A stretch of DNA of 11,562 nt from Isohypsibius dastychi (GCA_034696485.1 JAQIWT010001273.1:1-11562), one strand, 5' to 3'. Shown: positions 1 through 7,850, counted from the stretch's first letter. The notes: generated by a model from the sequence alone, not told the origin. Program-made: numbers and translations.

Positions 1-8
1 TGGAGGTT

Positions 9-27
9 CCCCCCCCCCCCCCCCCCC
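9..27. repeat. poly-C homopolymer tract
   Basis: An uninterrupted run of about 19 C close to the window edge. Such tracts are length-unstable and error-prone in sequencing, so the exact length should not be trusted. No function is visible. Confidence 0.9.
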
Positions 28-71
28 ACCACCTTCCTTTTGGGGTGACAAAAAATGGTCTCAGATGCTAT

Positions 72-198
72 TCAGAATGTTAATTCAAACAAAACCACCT
101 TTCCATTTCGCACCGCGAAATGAATTGTCATCTGTCGTTTCTTTTCCATGTACGGTAACTCCAAACGAATTGTGAATTCAAGATTTTTGACACACCAC
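72..198 (-). CDS. exon-like coding fragment, unknown protein
   Basis: This minus-strand open segment follows a strong splice acceptor (pyrimidine-rich stretch ending TTTTCTGCAG, cut after base 199). It reads W-C-V-K-N-L then a beta-strand-like stretch ending in MTIHFAVRNGK, and stops at 72-74. A possible donor (AAAG/GTGGTT) follows the NGK, so the last eight residues may be intron. The piece E-K-K-R-Q-M-T-I resembles the E-R-x-x-T-I pieces in the plus-strand segments at 2197-2635 and 3695-3835. I do not recognise the family. It could be an exon of a gene whose other exons lie left of the window, or a relic. Confidence 0.3.
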
Positions 199-497
199 CT
201 GCAGAAAACATGCAGACGACAAAATGATCTTGCTGACGGAACAATCTCGCCGGCAAGGTCCATTTGTCAAATGAACGAAAGGTTCGTGACGTCTGCCTGC
301 AGACAGGTTCGTCAGAAGCAGCTTCACTCGGCGTTCAAAACATTTACATATTTCCGTACATAATTTCTAAATTCAGGTGAGGACGATGTGTGCAGGTTCT
401 TTTTGGTCAACGGTGGCCCGGAAACCTCGACAACAACCCTTAAGAAAACTTTTCCGAATTGATGGTTGATTGTTTACTTCCAATTTAGAATCGAAAG
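199..497. other. no gene seen
   Basis: Both strands carry only short open frames here, without convincing composition or splice signals. I see no repeat shared with the rest of the window and no RNA gene. Confidence 0.4.
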
Positions 498-925
498 TTA
501 AACCCGGATTATAAAATCTTGCGGCAATCTTCCGCAATCTGTCCCACGATCATCTGGCCTGGGGACGCCCGAAGGTTTCTCATTCAATTCCAACTTTCTG
601 ATCTTAGTCTCGCATTCCTCGCGCAGTTTCCTTTCCTCCTCCAGGCACTTCTCTTGTGTTTTGAGATCCATTTGTAGTTGCTCACGATGTTTGTCTTCTG
701 GAGACATATTTTCTTGCTATTGTCCATCGCTTTCATGTAGTTGAAAATAATCAGGTCTGCATCTTGATTAGAGCAAAGTGACTAACACGGCTTGTTTACG
801 TATAGAAATCTTGCATAACGTTATAATTCGTCACTCCCACTTACCTTTGAGGTAGACCCAACTGCATTTCCAGCTCCGCTGATTTTGTTCTTCCATGTTG
901 CACGTCTTCCGCCATACGGTTCCAT
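498..925 (-). CDS. coiled-coil segment of an unknown gene (left copy), two putative exons
   Basis: The well-supported part is 498-716. It starts right after a TAG acceptor-like site and reads a charged helix containing EEERKLREECETKIRKLELN, which is typical coiled-coil composition rich in E, K, R and L. A possible upstream exon at 845-925 ends at a perfect donor (AAAG/GTAAGT). Joining it to 716 removes a 128-base intron and keeps phase, giving a 99-residue model; its ATG at 925 has a weak context. A near copy of the helix (LREExETxIRxLExNEK) is encoded on the same strand at 3971-4203. In 17 aligned codons, 7 of 11 base differences fall in third positions, so the helix was under protein-level selection. 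After NEK the similarity stops, and the last 30 or so residues come from a sequence repeated in inverted orientation at 1893-1948. They may therefore be spurious. Confidence 0.45.
526..581. repeat. 56-bp inverted repeat, left arm
   Basis: Bases 526-581 match the reverse complement of 1893-1948 without gaps, with 47 of 56 identical by eye. The arms are about 1.3 kb apart. Translated in one frame, both read NLPQxVxRxSGxGTPEGxS; translated on the opposite strand both read PSGVPRPDxRxTxCGRL. Strand and frame of any coding use are therefore ambiguous. Confidence 0.8.
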
Positions 926-1000
926 CAACAGTGACGTCGTATCAGCCGCCTTTGAGACTGACTTGGCTGGCCATCCATGTTTTGATAATATGATTTTTTT

Positions 1001-1276
1001 TCACCTTGGAGCGAGAGTCTGTTGATTTATTGGAAAAAGGAATGTTTCGTTTTGATCGATCCGGTACAACTTACACTGAACCACGAAATTATCGTCTCTG
1101 GCTGGTGCTACGTGTTTGAGTTTTCCTATCTTGCCAAGGGCAAGAGATTCTAGTTTTGTGACCAGTTCACGAGTGGTTCGCATCCGCGAATATAAAAGGT
1201 TTTCAATCCAGCTTCGCTGATTAGTCGAGCAAAGGATGCTAGCTTCTGCAATAAATAGCAATTTTCCAGGAAACAA
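1001..1276 (-). CDS. coding-like segment, unknown protein (left copy)
   Basis: A 91-codon minus-strand frame. The part from the internal Met (MRTTRELVTKLESLALGKIG) to the stop has ordinary protein composition: an amphipathic helix followed by a DDNFVVQCKLYRIDQNETF stretch. It sits upstream of the coiled-coil segment at 498-925 on the same strand, as the segment at 4181-4484 sits upstream of the second coiled-coil copy. A weak resemblance (xGKxxK/RxxH blocks after a helix) suggests they are diverged counterparts. I do not recognise a domain, and the start is unknown. Confidence 0.35.
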   Translation of the reverse strand: MFPGKLLFIAEASILCSTNQRSWIENLLYSRMRTTRELVTKLESLALGKIGKLKHVAPARDDNFVVQCKLYRIDQNETFLFPINQQTLAPR

Positions 1277-1664
1277 TGTGACGACCCTCGGAGGATGTAC
1301 TCGTAATTGAAATTGGTATTTTGGTAATCGTCATGCTTCAAAACTAACGTATCTTGTATTTAATTTCGCGGTTTTGAAAAAACTTTTCTGCCGTGTGATT
1401 TTAACTCAGGGCGCCGAGGTATTTTGACAAAACATGTGTGGAAAAACGAAACATCTGGTTTTTCTCTGTAAAAAATTTGGTCGTTTTGTTGGCAGCACAT
1501 TCAGGAACTCGATTTCTTTAAGCACAGCTCTGTTGAGGTAGCCCTCAGGCTCCCATGTGTTATCCTCTTCGGGATACCCAAGCAACTCTCATAAGTACTG
1601 TCATTTTAAATTCGATTGAAAAGGTATATGTACAACAAACAACTGCCTTGAAATATCTATTGGA
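1277..1664. other. no confident gene
   Basis: Short overlapping frames occur on both strands. The plus-strand frame running into the repeat at 1665 could be read as coding, but the neighbouring repeat conserves a minus-strand frame instead, so I leave it out. No RNA gene or transposon end is visible. Confidence 0.35.
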
Positions 1665-1756
1665 GATCACCCGTTTGCAGCGGGAATCGCGCAGTTTAGT
1701 AAATCTGCGGATCCCCCACTCTGATCGGGAGATCTTCGGTGACAACAATACTCATG
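1665..1756. repeat. 92-bp direct repeat, copy 1
   Basis: Bases 1665-1756 align without gaps to 5399-5490, with 76 of 92 identical by eye. The flanks toward higher coordinates remain weakly alignable for another 100 bases or so (for example CCAGTTCGC near 1826 and 5575). The repeat is part of the proposed tandem duplication of a minus-strand gene. Confidence 0.85.
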
Positions 1757-1993
1757 TAAGGAGAACGAATTTAAGAACGCAAAATAACAAGTGCTGTAAT
1801 TCCCATGCAGTCTCTGTGGCAACTCAGCCAGTTCGCTTGGCGCAGTACTTACTAAATTCACTCCACAATCGAAACACATGCGAATTTGCCATGAAATACC
1901 TTCGGGCGTCCCCCGGCCAGATGCTCGGGTGACGTATTGCGGAAGGTTATTCCAAAATGCGAGAGAAAATAAACAAACATTCATTTCGAACAT
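1667..1993 (-). pseudogene. frameshifted left copy of an unknown minus-strand gene
   Basis: This stretch corresponds to the right-hand frame at 5433-5684. Upstream of the repeat, both copies read a leucine-rich helix (SELAELPQRLHG here, RELVGLLRTLYS there) and then NSFSL versus NHFSL. Just after that the left copy has one extra base near 1756-1760. Beyond it the conserved frame becomes MSxxVTE(D/N)LPI(R/K)VG(D/N)xQI, reached in different frames in the two copies. The replacements D/N, R/K and D/N are conservative. The simplest reading is a coding sequence broken in the left copy. Against that, a GTAAGT donor-like site lies in the helix region (near 1850), so introns could also explain the frame change. 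The protein family is not recognised. Confidence 0.45.
1893..1948. repeat. 56-bp inverted repeat, right arm
   Basis: Partner of 526-581 in opposite orientation, about 84 percent identical by eye. On the minus strand it lies inside the 1667-1993 frame and reads NLPQYVTRASGRGTPEGIS. Confidence 0.8.
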
Positions 1994-2196
1994 TTAATTC
2001 TGCTATGGATTGTTGTCTAGGTTTCAAGGTTACCGTGTTCAAAAGGAACCCGCTTGCATCGTCTTCACTTGTACTTTGAAATTCTCTCTAAATTCAAAAC
2101 TGCGACAAATCAAAAAACGAAGATCTATAGCCCCGATGAATTTTGTTCTAGTTTTTTATGATATTTTTGTTTGATTTTTTAAATGCAAACTGACAG
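1994..2196. other. AT-rich stretch leading into a splice acceptor
   Basis: Low-complexity T-rich sequence that ends in a good acceptor for the plus strand (ttttttaaatgcaaactgacag, cut after 2196). It looks like intron or intergenic DNA. Confidence 0.4.
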
Positions 2197-2635
2197 AGGA
2201 GTTGAGCGTAGACATCTCGATCCTGAACCTTCGGTTATATCCAAGCCATTACCCGGAAAGGAAGAAAACAATACGTTGCTACTTGGATACAACCTTCCGC
2301 AAAACGGAGAGTCATCCTATTTTCGATCCGGTGACGGCATTGCCGAATGCCTTCACAACCATTCAGGTTAAACTTGGATTTTTGTTTGTCTTCCAGCCAG
2401 TTGTACTTTCAAATTTGTCCTCGTGCGGAGAGGGGCACAATTGTGCTTCGGTTGAAAGATGGAGCAACCATAGTAGTTATATTTATCTCTTGTCAACAAT
2501 TTCATCGCTTCATTTTTTGGTCACGGAAAGGTATGGTGAGTTTCGGTTCCAACTGGTATTTGAGATTTGTGGAAGAGTGTCAGGCCCGAGTCCTGGCCAC
2601 TAGAACTGCGGAACCGGGTTGCAAAGAAAAGATCG
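2197..2635 (+). CDS. two adjacent exon-like segments, unknown protein
   Basis: Segment 1 (2197-2366) follows a T-rich acceptor and reads ELSVDISILNLRLYPSHYPE and on to TALPNAFTTIQ before CAG/GTTAAA. Segment 2 (2401-2635) reads LYFQICPRAERGTIVLRLKD and on to SNWYLRFVEECQARVLATR, then a donor-like ATCG/GTGAGT. Between them lie 34 bases that start GT and end AG; removing them keeps phase. Thirty-four bases is shorter than most animal introns, so this is either an ultra-short intron or a frameshifting insertion. An inner GTGAGT at about 2535 could end segment 2 earlier. The pieces contain two E-R-x-x-T-I motifs. I do not recognise a family; the W-Y-L-R-F piece faintly recalls a MATH-domain core, which I would not rely on. 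Confidence 0.4.
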
Positions 2636-2956
2636 GTGAGTTTGTGATTTAACAGCACTTTTACAGTATGACATATCAGAATTGCAAGCAGTGAGAAGTG
2701 GGAAGCTGGAAAATTTCTCTCGTGCTTAAACGCAAAAAAGTGGGCCGCATTGCTCTTGTTAAATTTTGTGAAAGAATCAATTCATATCGAGAAATTACCC
2801 TCTTCCATTTTTGGGACGCAAAATAATCAAAATTTCTCCAACAACCTTTTGTTATTGGCACAACCGTTTCTCTTAATTTTGAAAACTCGAGCAGAAACTT
2901 GGGCCACGCTCTTGGCTGACCGCTTGGTTCAGCAAATTTGGCCAGGAATGTTTTTG
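2636..2956. other. overlapping open frames on both strands, coding strand undecided
   Basis: A minus-strand frame (2676-3020) and a plus-strand frame (2750-3028) overlap almost completely. Both have plausible composition and neither has a recognisable motif or clear splice boundaries. At most one can be real. Confidence 0.3.
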
Positions 2957-3213
2957 TCATACACTGAGAAAGAAAAGGTTGTAAATTTCGTTCCATTTCA
3001 ATTTCCCAACTCGGTTCCATTCCTCTAGCATCTCTTCGAAACTTTCGAAGGAGAAACGGTCGTTGAAGTCTTTATCATTGGCTAGAAATCCGACCGCAAC
3101 TGGCTGGCCCCTGCCACGGTTTCCAGCCAGTTGCGAAAGTCGTTGTACGCAAAATAGTAAGCAATTTCGTTCGATTTTTTCTCGGCGAAATCCATAGCGT
3201 ATGCAAAGGAGTC
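2957..3213 (-). pseudogene. coding relic with a frame change, unknown protein
   Basis: After an acceptor-like CATCCACCTAG (cut after 3214), one frame reads DSFAYAMDFAEKKSNEIAYY, continues through AYNDFRNWLETVAGASQLR and stops at 3082. A second frame, overlapping by a few dozen bases, continues as GFLANDKDFNDRFSFESFEE and runs on through MLEEWNRVGKLKW to a stop at 2957. Both halves have good acidic/aromatic protein composition, but they are in different frames. A small indel in a former exon fits best; a splice between them is possible (a GTCGG follows the LR codons). Family unknown. Confidence 0.35.
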
Positions 3214-3694
3214 CTAGGTGGATGCTATGAGCACCCACTTGTTAGGGCATAGACACCATCGGAACCCCATTGGTCCGCCGAACAAAAAGAGGAGCTGCAT
3301 TTCCAACCAGTAGCCGAAGGGAGCTCTTGAGCAGTATATCTCCACCGTACCAATGGCTGAATTTTGAGCTGTAATATAATAGTCATTTCTTTCTTTGTAA
3401 AAGCTAGATTACTCATTTTTCCACGCGAAACTCACGGTTGAATCTTGTGTCGTTCAGCTGCACCGGACAGCATAGCATCTGAACTGTGAGACCTGAATCT
3501 GAATCCGAATCTGCTGTTTTGAACAAATATGTTATTTCTGTGACGCAGCTTTTTAACTCAAATGGGAGATCATCTAGAAAATCGAGAACCTCCTAAAGAA
3601 TCACTGTCGACTATACGAATCTCGGCTATAGTTAAGTAGGATTTTACACAAGTGCTTGGAAATCACTGTCGATTTCATTTCTAACCTGGTTTAA
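3214..3694. other. no confident gene
   Basis: All three minus-strand frames are open for 40 to 60 codons between about 3225 and 3390, after a good acceptor-like ATTATATTACAG near 3370. None can be preferred and no motif is recognised. From 3417 to 3694 I see nothing. Confidence 0.35.
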
Positions 3695-3835
3695 ACTTTA
3701 AACTACCGCAAAATTTCACTAGGTCAATTTTGGGCAATTTTTCAAAATGACGAAACGAAAGTTGGTTTTCGTTTCTACCTCACAAATGAAAGAAGTGCCA
3801 CGATTATTATGCTGAAACCACCAGAAATTAGTTGA
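3695..3835 (+). CDS. short coding-like fragment, unknown protein
   Basis: An open stretch of 46 codons without an ATG start, bounded by stops. It reads TLNYRKISLGQFWAIFQNDE and then a beta-like FRFYLTNERSATIIMLKPPE. The second half resembles the start of the exon-like segment at 2401 (PRAERGTIVLRLKDG). It may be a fragment of a related gene. It has no clear splice sites. Confidence 0.25.
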   Translation, partial: TLNYRKISLGQFWAIFQNDETKVGFRFYLTNERSATIIMLKPPEIS

Positions 3836-3970
3836 CGATTTTGTTTCGGGAGATCCCGAACATTCCGTTATACTCTCCGAATCCCGCGGACGTTTCCAAT
3901 TTCGATGCAGTTTTGCTTGACGAATGTCTTTATACCGTACCTTAGATACCGATAAGTAATATAGTATTAC

Positions 3971-4203
3971 CGTGCCAGCCGCAATCGTGTTCTTTTCTCA
4001 TTGAATTCCAACCGCCTTATCATAGTTTCGTACTCTTCGCGAAGTTCTGTTGCTTTGAACTGCCGTGAAACACTGGCCATAATTCCAGCGACTTCCGAAT
4101 TCGATTCAACCGAAACCATAACGCACTTCAGGAAAGCCGCTTCTTTTTCTTCAAAAATACATCCGAAGTCTGTTTCATCATTATCTTTGTTCGGGTGGAT
4201 GGC
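3971..4203 (-). CDS. coiled-coil exon of an unknown gene (right copy)
   Basis: Minus-strand open frame reading IHPNKDNDETDFGCIFEEKE and then SVSRQFKATELREEYETMIR followed by RLEFNEK, ending at a donor-like CACG/GTAATA (3971/3970). The LREEYETMIRRLEFNEK helix is the counterpart of LREECETKIRKLELNEK at 498-716, with mostly third-position differences. That argues this strand and frame were translated. It overlaps the end of the preceding coding-like frame (4181-4484) in another frame, so either a short intron or a frameshift lies between them. Confidence 0.45.
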
Positions 4204-4484
4204 TCAATTCCTTCTGAGCTGATAGAAGGGTCAGAAATATGGCCAGTACGCCAGGATTATGATAATCGGCAAAAAATTTTGCTCCAAAAGACCAGTGTCT
4301 GATCTTATGCTCACGCACCCTCTCGATAGTAATTGAATGAATTCTGAATTTGCCAAACCTCTGACGAACCTGTTCTGTGGCACTTTCAAAGCTTAATCGT
4401 GTCGGTAATCTCCAAGCCTTTTCAATTCCATCGGTAGAACTGGAAAGCGTACCCCACTCTTCGGCAGCTGCTCTGGGTATGCTT
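4181..4484 (-). CDS. exon-like segment upstream of the coiled coil (right copy)
   Basis: After an acceptor-like GCGTTTTCAG (cut after 4485) an open frame of about 100 codons has no ATG but strong protein composition: SIPRAAAEEWGTLSSSTDGI, then SFESATEQVRQRFGKFRIHS, then a W-S-F-G-A-K-F-F piece. It ends at a TAA at 4181. The open frame in fact extends back to about 4540. A shorter ATG-less frame on the same strand (4393-4602) overlaps it and is probably a shadow. Position and order match 1001-1276 in the left copy. Family not recognised. Confidence 0.4.
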
Positions 4485-4602
4485 CTGAAAACGCTGCTTG
4501 GTCCATGTAGGGCACTGTGGACTGTCCGTACATGTTAGTGAATGTCTCAAACATCGCTAATGCCGCAGTAATATCTACTTTTGAATGATGGAGAATTTCC
4601 AA

Positions 4603-4911
4603 AGGTGGAGGTCAGCTCAACCGATTAACCGCAACGACTGACAAACAGAATAGTTTTGGTCATAAAAATGAGTCAAGCATTCAGATTATCACGATTTCAA
4701 AACGTTTTCTTGTTCGCAGCGAGTTTGCTCGTGCATCGCGCACTTGTTTGGCTCCGTGATTCCTTGCATTATAGAATCATGTTTCTGGCTGGCTGAACAA
4801 GCCTTCAGCCCATTTCACTTCGTTCAAACCTGATGTAGCTTCAAAAAATGTAGCCTATGTAGCCAAGAAAAATGACTCGCGTAACGCAGATCGCAGCATC
4901 TCTCTCCCACA
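4603..4911. other. no gene seen
   Basis: Only short frames, no repeats shared with other parts, no RNA gene. Confidence 0.4.
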
Positions 4912-5355
4912 TCATTTGGAACTGTCTTTCATGTTCATGTTCGCTGTCCGTCGACGCATACCAAGTTTTTGGACCCCATATGGAATATCTTGCTTCGTAA
5001 TAATTTGCTTCGGCAAGATACTTGCGTTGAATGTTTCCGTCAGCCTTTTATGAATACACTCAGTGTTTTCTCTTCGGAGTTGTAGAGTTGCCGAAATGAG
5101 CCTTATCGGTCTCCGGGATGTCTTCAGCAAGCCGGTAAGATGTTTCAGCGCAGGGTTTCTGCGAGCCGTTGTTTGTTCTTGTACTGATGTGCGATGAATT
5201 CTTGAAAGATCGAGCAGGAATCCAGAATTCACTAGCGGAAACAAGTTTAAGAAAATATCCTTGTCAGTTAATTTCAGTTGCCTGTTATGAAAGCATTTGT
5301 CATATTTCACATGACCACGTTTGAGGGCTTGGATTCTACACAATATTCGACACAA
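4912..5355 (-). CDS. 147-codon open frame, unknown basic protein
   Basis: The longest open frame in the left half. It is rich in K, R, L and T, with pieces such as KLTDKDIFLNLFPLVNSGFL and RRPIRLISATLQLRRENTEC. A TTGTGTAG acceptor-like site lies near its start (about 5339), so the first few residues may be intron. It lies between the 5433-5684 frame and the 4181-4484 segment on the same strand and may be an exon of the same right-hand gene copy. No domain, signal peptide or membrane segment is recognised, and no counterpart was found in the left copy. Confidence 0.35.
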   Translation of the reverse strand: MCRILCRIQALKRGHVKYDKCFHNRQLKLTDKDIFLNLFPLVNSGFLLDLSRIHRTSVQEQTTARRNPALKHLTGLLKTSRRPIRLISATLQLRRENTECIHKRLTETFNASILPKQIITKQDIPYGVQKLGMRRRTANMNMKDSSK

Positions 5356-5398
5356 TCTTTTAAGCTCAGTACCATGAATGACTCGACCGTCTACTAGC

Positions 5399-5490
5399 GA
5401 TCACCCGTTTGGAGCGGGAATTATGCAGTTTGTCAGATCTGCAGATTTCCCACTTTGATCGGGAGATTTTCGGTGACATCGGTACTCATG
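5399..5490. repeat. 92-bp direct repeat, copy 2
   Basis: Partner of 1665-1756, same orientation, 3.7 kb away. On the minus strand it encodes MSTDVTENLPIKVGNLQI, the conserved counterpart of the left copy. Confidence 0.85.
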
Positions 5491-5684
5491 AGTGAAAAAT
5501 GATTTAGAAGATGAACTATACATAGACTGTCAGGTGCGAGAGCTAGCATGCTGTATAATGTCCTTAGCAACCCAACCAGTTCGCGAAGTTTAAACAATAT
5601 CTCGATTTGCTTCGGTTCGAAATTACCCAGTAAAGTTGCCGGTACGTTGAATAAGTTGATACAGTACGATCTTCTAACCAGCAT
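5433..5684 (-). CDS. 83-codon frame, right copy of duplicated unknown gene
   Basis: Open from an ATG at 5684. It reads a leucine-rich region (NFEPKQIEILFKLRELVGLL) followed by a hydrophobic helix around LYSMLALAPDSLCIVHLLNH and the C-terminal MSTDVTENLPIKVGNLQI before TGA at 5433. Compared with the left copy, the hydrophobic-helix end (NHFSL) and the VTExLPIxVG tail are in one continuous frame here. This makes it the better preserved copy. It may be an exon rather than a whole gene: sequence similarity with the left copy runs past both stop codons. The hydrophobic stretch is too broken by charged residues for a confident membrane call. Family unknown. Confidence 0.4.
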   Translation of the reverse strand: MLVRRSYCINLFNVPATLLGNFEPKQIEILFKLRELVGLLRTLYSMLALAPDSLCIVHLLNHFSLMSTDVTENLPIKVGNLQI

Positions 5685-6030
5685 TTATTCCGGGAAAGAA
5701 AACATTTCGTCTAGTCAACTATAATTCCCATACTCTTGATTTACCCATTCCGGTCCGCGTTCAACAGTTTTGCTCATTTCATCGGCAAAACAGAACAGGG
5801 TCGACCCCGTTACGGACACGGTTTACAAACATACTTGAAGCAGATCTCTCGCGTAAAACAAAATAAGATCCAATTATAAAGAGAGGAACAGTTTGATATT
5901 ATATGATTCCAAGGCGACTGAATGCAGAACAAAAACAAATCTGTCGAAATTACCTAGTTGAAAGCAGGAAATAACAATGTTGAATCGAAGACCACAATGA
6001 TTTTTTTAACACAAACTTCCATCTCCTTAT
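5685..6030. other. intergenic, 3' flank of the MATH-BTB gene
   Basis: No gene-like frame. It must hold the 3' untranslated region of the minus-strand MATH-BTB gene, but I see no canonical AATAAA downstream of its stop on that strand. Confidence 0.45.
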
Positions 6031-7850
6031 TCAAGAACTGGTCTTGGCTCTCTTTGCAGGAGCTCCGTTCTGAGTATCATCATTCTTTTCCGCTACACTG
6101 CGGTTTGCAACTGCAGTTCTAACTTCCGCAGCTAAACCAGGAATCGACGCGATCTCCTCAAAGCCACCCGCAAGATAGAGATTCGTAAACTCCCCAGCAA
6201 TGACATCCAACGCTCTCTTTCGGAGGATTAGATTAGGGATCTTGACAGAGAGCACAAGTGCTTTTGCTGCATTCGCCCCGGTGATGCTGTCCCGCAACGA
6301 ACAACCGAGCACCGCTATTCGAGAACGCAGACATTGTATGTTGTTCTCCGTAGCAAAGTCGAATGCGTCTGCTACTTTTTCTATGGACCGATCGGGGATG
6401 AGCTGGTTTATGGCTTCCGTTTGAAGTTCCTTCAGCCCGAACGAATTGGCGGCGATCAGCACCTTCTTGCTCATCTCCAGGTTCATCACGCGTTTCGCTT
6501 TCAACGATTCGAAAACGAACTCCAGAGTTTCTCCGTCGTGGCCAAGAGTGATTCCTTCACTCGGATTTTTGATGGTTTTCACAATTCCATCGAAGTATGG
6601 AATCCCAGTCAGGAGATGCTTCTTAACTCGGAAACGACGACCATCGGAAGATTTCATAATATGTTCATCCGCAGCCGGCCCAAGTGAATCGGGCATTACC
6701 AGCAGATGAGTCGGCTCCTTTCTGGCAGGTGGAGTTCCACCGGAAATGACGGTAAAGATGATTTCTGCACGAACGTGAAGGCAATCTTGAGGCGTATATC
6801 GTCCGCATGGCTGAATCAAATCGCGTAAAGGAGTCTGACAAATGCGCTTATAATCCGTCAGGCCAAGTTGTCGTTGTTTGACATCCGCTCCCTTGAAGCT
6901 GGTCGCTACCATGTCATCGTAGGAAAGTGACTCTCCATCTTTGCCGACGATTCTGTAGATCGTAGAAACAGTCAGTGACATATGTTAATTTATTAACTGG
7001 AACAGCCCAGTACACCATTTATGGAATTCTTGCAGCATAAGACGGAAACAGACGTGGAGTATTCTAATCAAAATCCAGCACAACAACAAAAAACCGGAAA
7101 AGACATCAACTCAACAAGTTTGAAAATCATCCACTTGTCATTCGGAAATTTTGGGCATCGATTGAATAAAAATAAATGGGTTTCAAGACTTTTGAAGGTT
7201 TCTCTACTGTATAAGAAATTGATTTTTAAATATCCGGGTGGAAACAACACAATAGCTTTCCACAAACTAGAGGTGTTGGTTTTCTGGAACAAAATGATCT
7301 GTATCTATTCCAAAGATCTACTATCGTTTTCAAGACTCTTCGATTACCATAGTAATTAATATCCAGACATCCAAGGAAGAACAAGGAAGAACGAGGAAAA
7401 ACATCACTCACAACTGAGATTCCGGAAAAACTGCTGTCTGACTCACACAAAGAGCAAAATCTGTGCCAGAAGAGTTTCTTCCAAGTTATAAAATATTTCG
7501 CCAATTTTCAAACTGGTGATTTGGGTTCGAGTGAGTGAGGAAGAATTCATATACCTGAATACCGTTTTCTCAGCCATCAGTTCGATGTTGCCATTTCCCA
7601 AAAGCGCCAGGAATGCAGACATATATTTAACCTTCGTCCCTGACTGCTCTTCCCGTCGAGCAACCTTCAATATCCAGCGCGATCGCCTCATTTCCTCGCC
7701 ATAAGGTTTCAGCTCTTCATTGCACGCAGAGACTTGGAAACTCATGTCGACTTGTTTCTGAGTCTTGTGAAAATTTTCAATGACCAAATCCAGCGTCTGA
7801 CAATAACGTACACCATCGTTGTTCACAGGAGAAGTGGAAGTTGATGCCAT
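6031..7850 (-). CDS. MATH-BTB/POZ domain protein, two exons (7555-7850 and 6031-6952)
   Basis: Known members of this family bind substrates through MATH and cullin-3 through BTB, acting as ubiquitin-ligase adaptors, often nuclear (SPOP type). Exon 1 ends TTCAG/GTATAT and exon 2 starts after TACGATCTACAG; removing the 602-base intron restores an Arg codon and gives 405 residues. MATH spans about 15-170: WILKV at 59-63, SAFLALLGN near 78-86, the split FRI after the junction, and the typical end LHVRAEIIFTVI near 157-168. BTB spans about 202-284, with GRRFRVKKHLLTGIPYFDGI and the end LIAANSFGLKELQTEAINQL. A helical BACK-like region follows to about 374. The tail has PAKRAK (397-402), like a monopartite nuclear-localisation signal. 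The ATG at 7850 has G at -3 and +4; a TTTTCAG site 24 bases upstream may end a leader intron. Domain calls are firm; partner and pathway are inferred. Confidence 0.87.
6953..7554 (-). other. phase-2 GT..AG intron of the MATH-BTB gene
   Basis: Donor GTATAT at 7554 and acceptor CTACAG at 6953. The MATH fold continues without a gap across the junction, so no further exon is needed. Open frames on both strands inside it (for example 7021-7359 plus) are AT-rich and unsupported. It contains one copy of a 23-base sequence repeated at 8384-8406. Confidence 0.8.
7103..7125. repeat. 23-base direct repeat, copy 1
   Basis: ACATCAACTCAACAAGTTTG plus three A; it matches 8384-8406 at 22 of 23 bases. It lies inside the MATH-BTB intron, while copy 2 lies upstream of that gene. 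Confidence 0.7.

Noticed and set aside
1555-1932. 125-codon plus-strand frame with a leucine/arginine-rich helix over the 92-bp repeat
   Set aside because: The two repeat copies show no codon-position bias in this frame, while the minus-strand frame shows conservative changes; the frame is closed in the second copy.
2283-2296. Third copy of the NLPQ repeat (AACCTTCCGCAA shared with 1893-1948)
   Set aside because: Only 12 identical bases; several such matches are expected by chance in a window of this size.
4393-4602. 69-codon minus-strand frame
   Set aside because: It begins at TTG rather than ATG and overlaps a longer, better-composed frame on the same strand (4181-4540) that follows an acceptor-like site.
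6200-6709. Plus-strand frames of 74 to 117 codons
   Set aside because: Shadows of the BTB/BACK coding sequence on the minus strand.
7021-7359. 112-codon plus-strand open frame
   Set aside because: It lies wholly inside the intron of the MATH-BTB gene on the other strand, is AT-rich and has no motif.
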